Shown piece after piece: positions 1 through 7,587 of a stretch of 64,000 bases of DNA. Made by a program: the position numbers and the translations under genes. Source of the DNA: DATFTE01 sp963840665 (lineage in GTDB: Bacteria > Acidobacteriota > Terriglobia > Terriglobales > Acidobacteriaceae). Location of the stretch: contig CAWIZO010000002.1 in the NCBI GenBank assembly GCA_963840665.1, positions 310,001 through 374,000 of the forward strand, given 5' to 3'. Position 1 is the first letter of the stretch. Each line of letters begins with the position of its first letter. The notes under the pieces are model-generated. The model was not told the origin of the DNA. It ran no database searches and saw only the letters and a list, made by a program, of their open reading frames with translations.

Positions 1-1866
1 CCCCTGCGACCCGTTGGCGTAGTGCAACGAAAGAATCACGTTATCGTCGGAATAGCGTCCATTGTTGGCCACGCTGCGCGTCTGCACTTCGAGCGGAACC
101 GAGCCTGCAAGAAAGCTCAGGAAGTCCACGAAATGACACACCTCGCCGAGAATCCGGCCACCACCTTGCTCCGGATCGTTGACCCAGTGATCGGGAGCAA
201 TGTAGCCCGCATTCACCCGGTAGTGCATGGCGAGAGGCTCGCCGCTTTCCGTCAGAAATGATTTCATGCGGACTGCGAGCGGCGCGAAGCGGCGATTAAA
301 TCCCACCATCAAAATGGGCCTCGAGGGGGAAGGCGATCCGTAAACATCGGCGATCTCGCTCAACTCTTCTTCATTCAGACAAAGCGGTTTCTCACAAAAC
401 ACATGCTTCCCAACACGAAGCGCGGCCAGAACCTGCGCGGCGTGTAGATGATGACGGGTTGCGATTACGACAGTATTCAAGGTCGAATCATGAAGAATCT
501 GCTCTTCGTCGGTGGCGCAATAGCGGAAGCCGAACTTTTCTGCGGCATGCCGGGCGTGCGAGCCGTTCGCCGCGCAAACTCCGATCAAACTGACTCCGTC
601 CACCTGCTTCATCGCGGGCAGAAGGATCGCGTTCGCAAAGCTTCCGGCTCCTAGCAATCCAACCAGCGCTGCCTTTTCGTCAGATCGTGCGACCGTTCCC
701 GACTTCGGTACAAGTTCCAACCGCCGCGTTTCCTGAGAATCGTTCGGATAAGTGATCAGCACTCCGAGGAACGGCTCACCACCCTTGCCAGTAATCAACT
801 CATAGGCACTTTGTGCGCGCTCGACCGGGAACTTGTGAGTGATGAGAGATTTAACGTCGAGTTTCTGTTCCGCAAGAAGTTGCAGGAACGCGTCCATGTT
901 GCGATTCTCAGTCCAACGCACATAGCCGATCGGATAGTCTCTTCCCTTCTGCTCATAAGCGGCGTCGTACCTTCCGGGGCCGTAAGACCGCGGAATGCGG
1001 AAGTCTAGTTCTTTCTCGTAATACAGCTTGCGCTCAATATCCAGGCCGACGGTACCGACCGCGACGATTACAGCGCGATCTCGCGCGACGCGAGCCGCAA
1101 GATTCACGGGATCGCTGCTCTGCGTCTCGGCCGCAATCAAGACGACATCGGCGCCGTGTCCTCGCGAGTGCTCGAAACACAACTCGCCGAAAGCCGCGCT
1201 TGAAGTGGATGCGAAATCCGCTCCCAGTCGCAGGGCTAGATCGACACGCGTCTGCTGCAGGTCGGTTCCAATCACGCGACAGCCGGCGGCTTTGAGCGCC
1301 TGCACTGTCAACTGTCCCAACAATCCAAGGCCGATGACTGCTACTACGTCTCCGAGCTTCACTTCCCCGGTGCGAATGCCGTGCAGCGTGACCGCTCCCA
1401 CTGTCGAGAACGCTGCTTCTTCCAAACTCACGCGATCGTCAGGAATCTTAGCCGCTAGCAGGCGAGGGATGCAGGCAAACTCGGCGTGAACCGCATATCC
1501 TGCGCCCGCGCAGGCAACGCGGTCACCTACGTTGATGTCCGTGACTCCCTCTCCAACGGCGATCACAGTGCCAGAACTGCTGTAACCGAGAGCGCTCGGC
1601 TGGTCTAATCGGCTACGTACGGTTGCGACCGCAGGCAGCAATCCGTCGCGCCGAACTTTCGCAATCACGTCGCGAACCAGATCCGGACGCGCCTGCGCTT
1701 TCTGCAAAAGATTCTTGCTGGCAAATTCAGAAGATGCCCGCTCGGTTCCCGCCGAAACCAGAGAAGCCGCAATGCGCACCAGAACACAACCGCTCAGAAG
1801 CTTTGGCGCAGGTACCTCTACCACTGAGATTTCGCCGGTACGAGCGTGCTGTAGCACTTGTTTCAT
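1..1866 (-). CDS. Two-domain zinc-type dehydrogenase / Gfo-Idh-MocA oxidoreductase (3' end outside window)
   Basis: The reading frame starts at an ATG at 1866 and is open to the left edge (622 codons seen), so the C-terminus is missing. Residues 1 to about 375 are a medium-chain alcohol dehydrogenase fold with a Rossmann motif GLGLLG at 179-184. From about 398 a second NAD-binding module begins (GLLGAGSFA at 403-411) with the EKP motif of Gfo/Idh/MocA sugar oxidoreductases at 492-494. Proteins of this layout are typical of polysaccharide loci, where they are thought to oxidise or epimerise a sugar nucleotide or uronate; the substrate is unknown. The ATG overlaps the stop of the upstream asparagine-synthase gene as ATGA, so translation is probably coupled. 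The architecture is certain; the reaction is not. Confidence 0.88.
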   Translation of the reverse strand, partial: MKQVLQHARTGEISVVEVPAPKLLSGCVLVRIAASLVSAGTERASSEFASKNLLQKAQARPDLVRDVIAKVRRDGLLPAVATVRSRLDQPSALGYSSSGTVIAVGEGVTDINVGDRVACAGAGYAVHAEFACIPRLLAAKIPDDRVSLEEAAFSTVGAVTLHGIRTGEVKLGDVVAVIGLGLLGQLTVQALKAAGCRVIGTDLQQTRVDLALRLGADFASTSSAAFGELCFEHSRGHGADVVLIAAETQSSDPVNLAARVARDRAVIVAVGTVGLDIERKLYYEKELDFRIPRSYGPGRYDAAYEQKGRDYPIGYVRWTENRNMDAFLQLLAEQKLDVKSLITHKFPVERAQSAYELITGKGGEPFLGVLITYPNDSQETRRLELVPKSGTVARSDEKAALVGLLGAGSFANAILLPAMKQVDGVSLIGVCAANGSHARHAAEKFGFRYCATDEEQILHDSTLNTVVIATRHHLHAAQVLAALRVGKHVFCEKPLCLNEEELSEIADVYGSPSPSRPILMVGFNRRFAPLAVRMKSFLTESGEPLAMHYRVNAGYIAPDHWVNDPEQGGGRILGEVCHFVDFLSFLAGSVPLEVQTRSVANNGRYSDDNVILSLHYANGSQG

Positions 1867-3854
1867 GCCGTCGCCGCCTGGCGCGTCAAGGTGAAGTCTG
1901 AGGAAGAATTCCTTGCTTGTCCGTCGATAAACGTCCGCATCCAAAGTTCAAGGGTGAGAAATTGCCAGATCTGCATCGACCAATCCTGCGCTCCGCTGCG
2001 ATGCTCATCCACGTATCGCCGGACTGTCTCCGGCCGAAATACTCCTCGATCACGCAACTGCGATGGCGACAGCAGATCGTCCACCATCTCTTTCAAATCA
2101 TGCGCCAGCCAATAATCGACGGGAGCGGCGAAACCCGCCTTCGGTTGCTCTAACACTTCTCGCGGCAGAATGTCTTGCATAGCCTTGCGGAAAATGTGTT
2201 TGGTTGTAGGACGCAGAAATCCTTTGAGCTTCATCCGGGGAGGCACGTTCCATGCCACAAATTCCGCCAGTTCGCGATCCAGGAACGGCACACGCACTTC
2301 TACCGACGACGCCATGCTCATTTTGTCGTTGTAAGTCAGATTCAGGCTGGTCATGAAAATCTTGGTGTCAAGATACAGCATCTGGTTCAGGAAATCAGCG
2401 TCCGCCACCTGCTCAAAGGCTTGCCGGTGACGGAGCGCCGGATCCGTGTCGGCTACTTCTCGTAGCAGATCTCCCGCATAGAGATCGCGCTTCTGCTCCG
2501 CGTCAAGATACGTGCAGTTCATCACAAATCGATCTACGCGGGGCAGAGAGGCGCTGCGCGCCATCTTTTTTACCAGCCTGATTCTTCCCTTCGCGGATGT
2601 CCCACGAAGACTCGGCACGCGACCTAACCTTGCCTCGAGAAGCCCCCGAATGCTGGCGGGAACTCTCTGGTAGGCCTGCGCCCAATAGTGCGCCGCATGC
2701 TTGCGGTATCCCGCGAAGAGCTCATCACCGCCTACGCCCGAAAGAAGAACCGTCGCTTGCTTGCGCGCCTCACGGCACACCAGATATGCGGTGATGATCG
2801 CAGGATCGGCAGTTGGCTCATCCATATGCCAGGTCAATCGCGGCAAGAGATCAGCCACGTCAGGTTCGACCACGATCTGCTGATTTTCGCATCCCAGCTG
2901 CCGCGCCAATCTCGCGGGAACGCCGGGATCGTCAAGCGTCGTCTCTCCAACGCGATACTTATCCGGAAACGTAATGGTGTAGGTGCGAACGGGTCCCTTC
3001 CCTGCGCGAGTCATCATGGCGACGATGCTGGAAGAATCAAGGCCCGCGCTCAGAAACGCTCCGATCGGGACGTCGCTCACCATCTGCGCTTCAACCGACC
3101 GGCGGAAGCGCTCGCGAATCTGCTCCGCCAGTTCTTCTTCCGACGCACCGTAGGTCGCTTCCGCGGACGGGAACGTCAGGTCCCAATATTGTCTAAGGCG
3201 CAATTCGCCGTTGCGCAGAATCGCCGAATACCCCGCGGGAAGTTTCTGAATTCCGCGAAACATCGTTTGCGGATCCGGAACCCAAAGAAAGGTCAGATAC
3301 TTGTGCAAGGCTGCGGGATCCATCTCGGCGGAAATACCCGGCACCTGCAAAAGCGCTTTAATCTCAGAAGCAAAGGCGAACTTTGAACCGTTGTGCGCGT
3401 AATAAAACGGCTTCACACCGAAGTGGTCGCGCGCCATAAACAACATCGGTGCACTGGAGCGAAAGTCACAGATGGCAAAAGCAAACATGCCGTTCAGAAG
3501 CTTCACGCAATCCGGACCGCGTTCCTCATAGAGATGAAGGACGACTTCCGTGTCTGTGTCTGAGGAAAAACGATAGCCTTTTCCAGCGAGTTCCTTGCGA
3601 AGTTCAACGAAGTTATAGATCTCGCCGTTGTAAGTAATCCAGACGCTGCCGTCTTCATTGCACATCGGCATGTGGCCGCTGGCGGAAAGATCGAGGATCG
3701 CCAACCGCCGGCTACCGAATCCCACGTACGAGCCGTCCGGAAATTGCTTCTCCCACAGGCCCGTATCATCGGGACCGCGGTGGGTCTGCACCGCCGTCAT
3801 GCGCGCCAGCGTTTCCCGGTCTCCGCAATTAAAAAGCCCGCTGATTCCGCACAT
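1863..3854 (-). CDS. asnB: Asparagine synthase (glutamine-hydrolysing)-like amidotransferase, copy 1
   Basis: This 663-residue protein has the class II glutaminase domain with the nucleophile Cys2 directly after the initiator (MCGISG), followed by the ATP-pyrophosphatase synthetase domain with the PP-loop SAGLDSS at 269-275. The usual second residue of that loop is Gly; here it is Ala. Asparagine-synthase paralogues in exopolysaccharide clusters are often thought to amidate a sugar acid or an amino acid substituent rather than to make free asparagine; that is inference here. The gene lies 6 bases after the GT2 gene and overlaps the two-domain dehydrogenase by 4 bases, so the three probably form an operon. 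A second copy lies at 5684-7582. Confidence 0.92.
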   Translation of the reverse strand: MCGISGLFNCGDRETLARMTAVQTHRGPDDTGLWEKQFPDGSYVGFGSRRLAILDLSASGHMPMCNEDGSVWITYNGEIYNFVELRKELAGKGYRFSSDTDTEVVLHLYEERGPDCVKLLNGMFAFAICDFRSSAPMLFMARDHFGVKPFYYAHNGSKFAFASEIKALLQVPGISAEMDPAALHKYLTFLWVPDPQTMFRGIQKLPAGYSAILRNGELRLRQYWDLTFPSAEATYGASEEELAEQIRERFRRSVEAQMVSDVPIGAFLSAGLDSSSIVAMMTRAGKGPVRTYTITFPDKYRVGETTLDDPGVPARLARQLGCENQQIVVEPDVADLLPRLTWHMDEPTADPAIITAYLVCREARKQATVLLSGVGGDELFAGYRKHAAHYWAQAYQRVPASIRGLLEARLGRVPSLRGTSAKGRIRLVKKMARSASLPRVDRFVMNCTYLDAEQKRDLYAGDLLREVADTDPALRHRQAFEQVADADFLNQMLYLDTKIFMTSLNLTYNDKMSMASSVEVRVPFLDRELAEFVAWNVPPRMKLKGFLRPTTKHIFRKAMQDILPREVLEQPKAGFAAPVDYWLAHDLKEMVDDLLSPSQLRDRGVFRPETVRRYVDEHRSGAQDWSMQIWQFLTLELWMRTFIDGQARNSSSDFTLTRQAATA

Positions 3855-3860
3855 GAGGGC

Positions 3861-4760
3861 CTAACCTCTCCTCGCACGGAGTTCGTATATCTTAGCTTTG
3901 ATGTTGAAGAATTGAATGCCTTGCATGCCGCAGTAGATCAGCCCCGGTACGCCATCCATAAAACCAAATCGAAAAATGTATTTGTAGATGAAAAACAGAA
4001 CCGGAGACCCGGGCAAGCTGAAGAGTTTCTGGCGCAACCAGCGGCGCCGTTGGGCCTGCGTTCCGAAAAACGAGGGCGGCAGTTCTTCGCTGCTGGCATC
4101 ACCATGCAGCCAGACACGCGCTTCCCAGTTCGAGTACTCATCATGTTTCTGAATGTAGCGCGAGAGGGACTCGACATTGTGATGGAGCAGAGGATTTTTT
4201 AGCTTCGCCGTCTTGCCATCCACCACGACGTGCTCATGTACTTCCATGTCGCACATTGACTTGTCTTGCTCTTTCAGACGGCACTCGTAGCGTCCCTTGC
4301 CTCGCCGGAAGAGGGAGAGCTTGTAGAAATTTGCTCCACTGTGGCGCAGCCGCCGTCCGAGAAAATACATCTGCAATTCGATGTAGTAGCCATCGAAGCC
4401 CGGCTGTTGGATCGCGTCTTGAACTTCCTCCACCAACTCAGGAGTCAACGCCTCGTCTGCGTCGACCAGCAACACCCAGTCAAAGCTGAGCGGCAGAGTA
4501 TCCATCGCCCACTGGCGCTTTTTCGGCCAGCCACCCTGATAATGAAACTGCACCACTTTCGCGCCGAAGGAACGAGCAGTTTCGACTGTTGCATCGGTGC
4601 TGTTCGAGTCGATCACGAAAACTTCGCCCGCCTCGCGCAGCGACTCCAGGCAGCGCGCTAGGTTGTGCGCCTCGTTGCGCACAGGTACGATCACGCTCAC
4701 CGGAATTTTTACGGCGGGCACAACCGGTTTTACCTGTTTGGATTCTTCCAGTTTCTGCAT
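3861..4760 (-). CDS. Glycosyltransferase family 2 (WaaE/KdtX-like)
   Basis: This 299-residue protein opens with the GT-A start typical of family 2 (VSVIVPVRNEA at about 21-31) and has the metal-binding DAD motif at 100-102 (LLVDADEAL). A hydrophobic or amphipathic C-terminal stretch (about 245-285) suggests contact with the inner membrane. The layout resembles lipopolysaccharide-core beta-glycosyltransferases of the WaaE/KdtX type. It probably adds one sugar to a lipid-linked precursor in the cytoplasm. It is the first gene of a minus-strand group with asnB and the two-domain dehydrogenase and is divergent from a methyltransferase gene. Donor and acceptor cannot be read from the sequence. Confidence 0.88.
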   Translation of the reverse strand: MQKLEESKQVKPVVPAVKIPVSVIVPVRNEAHNLARCLESLREAGEVFVIDSNSTDATVETARSFGAKVVQFHYQGGWPKKRQWAMDTLPLSFDWVLLVDADEALTPELVEEVQDAIQQPGFDGYYIELQMYFLGRRLRHSGANFYKLSLFRRGKGRYECRLKEQDKSMCDMEVHEHVVVDGKTAKLKNPLLHHNVESLSRYIQKHDEYSNWEARVWLHGDASSEELPPSFFGTQAQRRRWLRQKLFSLPGSPVLFFIYKYIFRFGFMDGVPGLIYCGMQGIQFFNIKAKIYELRARRG

Positions 4761-4874
4761 TACGGGACTTCTGCTCGTAACATCTTACATGGAACGGCGT
4801 GCCAATCCGAAGCGCGAAGAACCGCTTGTGTTGCGGGTTTTGGTATGTGCTAACATCCGCTGAGAATCGCCATC
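4761..4874. promoter_or_regulatory. Divergent intergenic region with presumed promoters
   Basis: These 114 bases separate the start of the GT2 gene (minus) from the methyltransferase start (plus), so each must have a promoter here. I could not identify convincing -35/-10 pairs or an operator. The assignment rests on gene orientation only. Confidence 0.4.
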
Positions 4875-5687
4875 ATGGCTAATGCCCGATCCATCCCCGA
4901 TTTGAAGGAAGAGGTTCGTCAGTTCTGGAATTCCGACCCGTGCGGCACCCGATATCTGGAGGGCGTTGAAGGCTTTGCCGCCCACGCGCAGGCGCGCTAT
5001 GCGCTCGAACCCTACATCCATGACTTCGCGCAGTTCTCGTCTTTCCGCGGCCAGCGAGTGCTGGAAGTTGGCGTTGGCTTGGGAGCCGACTACCTCGAGT
5101 GGCTGAAGGCTGGCGCGCACGCCACTGGGGTCGATCTTTCTTCGGCATCGCTTGAGCGCGCTCGCCGCCGATGCGTGGCCGCGGGCTTTGCGCCCGATCT
5201 GCAGGTCGCCGATGCGGAGAACCTGCCCTTCCCCGACAACTCTTTCGACGTTGTCTACTCGTACGGAGTCCTGCATCACAGTCCTGACACCGCGCGGTGC
5301 ATCCGTCAGGTCTTGAGAGTTCTAAAGCCGGGCGGACAAGCGCGCATCATGATCTACCACCACCCGTCTCTCACTGGCTTGATGCTCTGGTTACGCTACG
5401 GAGTTTTTCGTGGAAAGACGTTGCGCCAGTCGGTCTACGACCACCTGGAGAGTCCGGGCACGAAAACCTACACGCAGGCGGAGGCACGCTCGCTGCTCGA
5501 CGGGTTCGAAGACATCAGCATGCAACAGGTATTCAGTCCGGGAGATCTGTTGCTCAACCAGCCGTCGGGTCGCTATCAGGCGCCAATCTACCGGCTGGCA
5601 TGGAAACTCTTTCCTCGAGGATTGGCTCGCAAGTTCGGTCGCAACTGGGGACTGTTCTTGCTGATTTCCGCTCGCAAACCGCGCTAA
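4875..5687 (+). CDS. Class I SAM-dependent methyltransferase
   Basis: This 270-residue protein has motif I of Rossmann methyltransferases (VLEVGVGLGA at 62-71), the acidic strand-2 end (GVDLSS, about 85-90) and the motif LPFPDNSFDVV followed by GVLHH, as in the methyltransferase-11 group (UbiE-like sugar and small-molecule methyltransferases). It probably methylates a sugar or sugar nucleotide of the polysaccharide. Its stop codon TAA (5685-5687) shares two bases with the stop codon TAG of the convergent asparagine-synthase gene, so there is no space between the two genes for a separate terminator. Confidence 0.88.
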   Translation: MANARSIPDLKEEVRQFWNSDPCGTRYLEGVEGFAAHAQARYALEPYIHDFAQFSSFRGQRVLEVGVGLGADYLEWLKAGAHATGVDLSSASLERARRRCVAAGFAPDLQVADAENLPFPDNSFDVVYSYGVLHHSPDTARCIRQVLRVLKPGGQARIMIYHHPSLTGLMLWLRYGVFRGKTLRQSVYDHLESPGTKTYTQAEARSLLDGFEDISMQQVFSPGDLLLNQPSGRYQAPIYRLAWKLFPRGLARKFGRNWGLFLLISARKPR

Positions 5688-7582
5688 GCGCTCACCGACT
5701 GCAGTTCACACCATCGTTGCAGCACGTACAGCGACCACGGGCGCGACCACGACGTGCTTCCCCGCTGGAAGTCATTCCACACTTGCTGCACAGCCTCGGC
5801 GCGGAACAGACCGCCAAGAGGGCCACCAGCAATGCCCCGAAGGCCGGCCTCCAATTCTGGCCGCAATTCATCTTTCAGCCAATGTTCAAAAGGCAAAGTA
5901 AAACCGCGCTTGCGCCGGTGCACAATCTCGTTGGGCAATTCTCCATGAAGCGCGTTCACCAGCAGGGATTTGGGAGTAGATGGATCTACTTTCTCAGGCC
6001 CCGGAAGACGAAACAACTTCTCTGCCAGGCGATGATCGATCAACGGAACACGAACTTCCAACCCATGCGCCATGCTCATCACATCCGAATCACGCAGCAA
6101 GGTGTTGAGCATGTAACATCGCGCCTCTAGATAAGACACGCGGTTGATGGGATCAAGTTCACGCGCTCGGTCAAGGGCATCCCGCAAAGGAGCACTGGCC
6201 CGCTCGGCAAGGGCTTTCATGTTCGTCGAAATCAGCGCCTGACTCTGAGCGTCACTGAACAACTGCCTCGACAAGAAATAGGGATGCAACAGGTTGCCAT
6301 TTCCACGTGCCAACGCGGCCAGTTTGCGGTTTTGATCGCTCGAGGGTGCGAGCGCCTCGAACACGCCTGCCAACGGCGCACGCGCAACGTGTGGGACGTG
6401 CTTCCAGAGACTTGCAAATCGTTCCATCTGCGGAACACTGTGGAACGTCGAATATCCGGCGAAAAGTTCGTCTCCCCCGAGTCCGGAAATTGCGACTTTG
6501 ACTCCGGCGGCACGCGTTTGGCGAGAAATCAGGTAAGTGTTCAACCCATCAATGGTCGGCTGATCCATGGCCTGCAGGGCGCCCGGAATCGCTTCCAATG
6601 CATCTCGCTGCGAAATCAGAATCTCCTGGTGTTCGGTGCCGAACTTCTGTGCGACCAGCCGCGAATACTCCGCTTCGCTGTAATCCGCTTCGCGAAAAAC
6701 GATCGAAAACGTGTGGAGTCTTACGCCATCCCGGCTGAGAATCCCTGCCAGAGCACTAGAATCGATTCCACCGGAGAGAAAAACTCCGACCGGAACATCG
6801 CTGACCATCTGCAACCGCGCCGATTCATCGAGGACGTCATCTAGTTCTTCGAAATCTTTTTTCTCAGGAGTGTGTAAACCTCTTCCCTCGCCCGCCAGAT
6901 CCCAGTACCGCGAGACCGTCAAATTCCCTTTCTCCCACATCAAGAAATGCCCCGCGGGCAAGGCATGAACGCCCTCTACGAGGGAGATAGGATCGTAGAG
7001 CGACCCGAATCTCAGATAGTTCAGCAAGCCGCTGCGATCAAGCCGCCTTTGAATCAGGCCCGTCCCCAGAAGGGTTCGAAGTTCCGAGGCAAAGAGAAAA
7101 TACTTCCCCTGAGTGGAGTAATAGAGTGGCTTTATTCCCATGGCATCGCGCGCCACGAACAGCCGGTGCCGTCGCGCATCCCAGATCGCGAAGGCAAACA
7201 TCCCGCGAAATTCGGTAAGGCACCCTTCGCCCCAGCGGCCGTAAGCTTTGACCAATACCTCGGTGTCCGATTGACTGCGGAAGTGAACTCCTTCGCCTTC
7301 CAGTTTGCTGCGCACTTCACGAAAGTTGTAAATCTCACCGTTGTAGACAATCCAATTCCCGGTTTCTGAATCCTGCATCGGCTGGTGGCCCAGAGGAGAG
7401 AGATCAAGAATCGCAAGACGCCGGTTGCCGAGGCCGACCTCGACGGGCTCTGGAGATTCTTCCCGGACGATGACCGTCCCCGAATCATCGGGCCCGCGGT
7501 GGGCAAGCGAATGCGTCATCCGCTCCAACAGATCAGGAGCGACAATCCCGCGATGCGCCACGATGCCGGCTATTCCACACAC
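5684..7582 (-). CDS. asnB: Asparagine synthase (glutamine-hydrolysing)-like amidotransferase, copy 2
   Basis: I start this gene at a GTG at 7582 because only then does the catalytic glutaminase Cys become residue 2 (MCGIAG), as class II amidotransferases require. The longer frame from 7654 would add 24 residues and run into the upstream gene. The 632-residue product has the PP-loop SGGIDSS at 270-276 and normal length for AsnB. It starts 5 bases after the stop of the beta-helix gene, so the two are probably co-transcribed. It differs clearly from copy 1 (for example the full SGG loop) and is a paralogue rather than a recent duplicate. A role in amidating a surface sugar or peptide is inference. 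Confidence 0.92.
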   Translation of the reverse strand: MCGIAGIVAHRGIVAPDLLERMTHSLAHRGPDDSGTVIVREESPEPVEVGLGNRRLAILDLSPLGHQPMQDSETGNWIVYNGEIYNFREVRSKLEGEGVHFRSQSDTEVLVKAYGRWGEGCLTEFRGMFAFAIWDARRHRLFVARDAMGIKPLYYSTQGKYFLFASELRTLLGTGLIQRRLDRSGLLNYLRFGSLYDPISLVEGVHALPAGHFLMWEKGNLTVSRYWDLAGEGRGLHTPEKKDFEELDDVLDESARLQMVSDVPVGVFLSGGIDSSALAGILSRDGVRLHTFSIVFREADYSEAEYSRLVAQKFGTEHQEILISQRDALEAIPGALQAMDQPTIDGLNTYLISRQTRAAGVKVAISGLGGDELFAGYSTFHSVPQMERFASLWKHVPHVARAPLAGVFEALAPSSDQNRKLAALARGNGNLLHPYFLSRQLFSDAQSQALISTNMKALAERASAPLRDALDRARELDPINRVSYLEARCYMLNTLLRDSDVMSMAHGLEVRVPLIDHRLAEKLFRLPGPEKVDPSTPKSLLVNALHGELPNEIVHRRKRGFTLPFEHWLKDELRPELEAGLRGIAGGPLGGLFRAEAVQQVWNDFQRGSTSWSRPWSLYVLQRWCELQSVSA

Positions 7583-7587
7583 GAGTG

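Noticed and set aside
5297..6130. 277-codon plus-strand frame
   Set aside because: It overlaps the methyltransferase in another frame and then runs opposite the second asparagine-synthase gene; no motif is visible.
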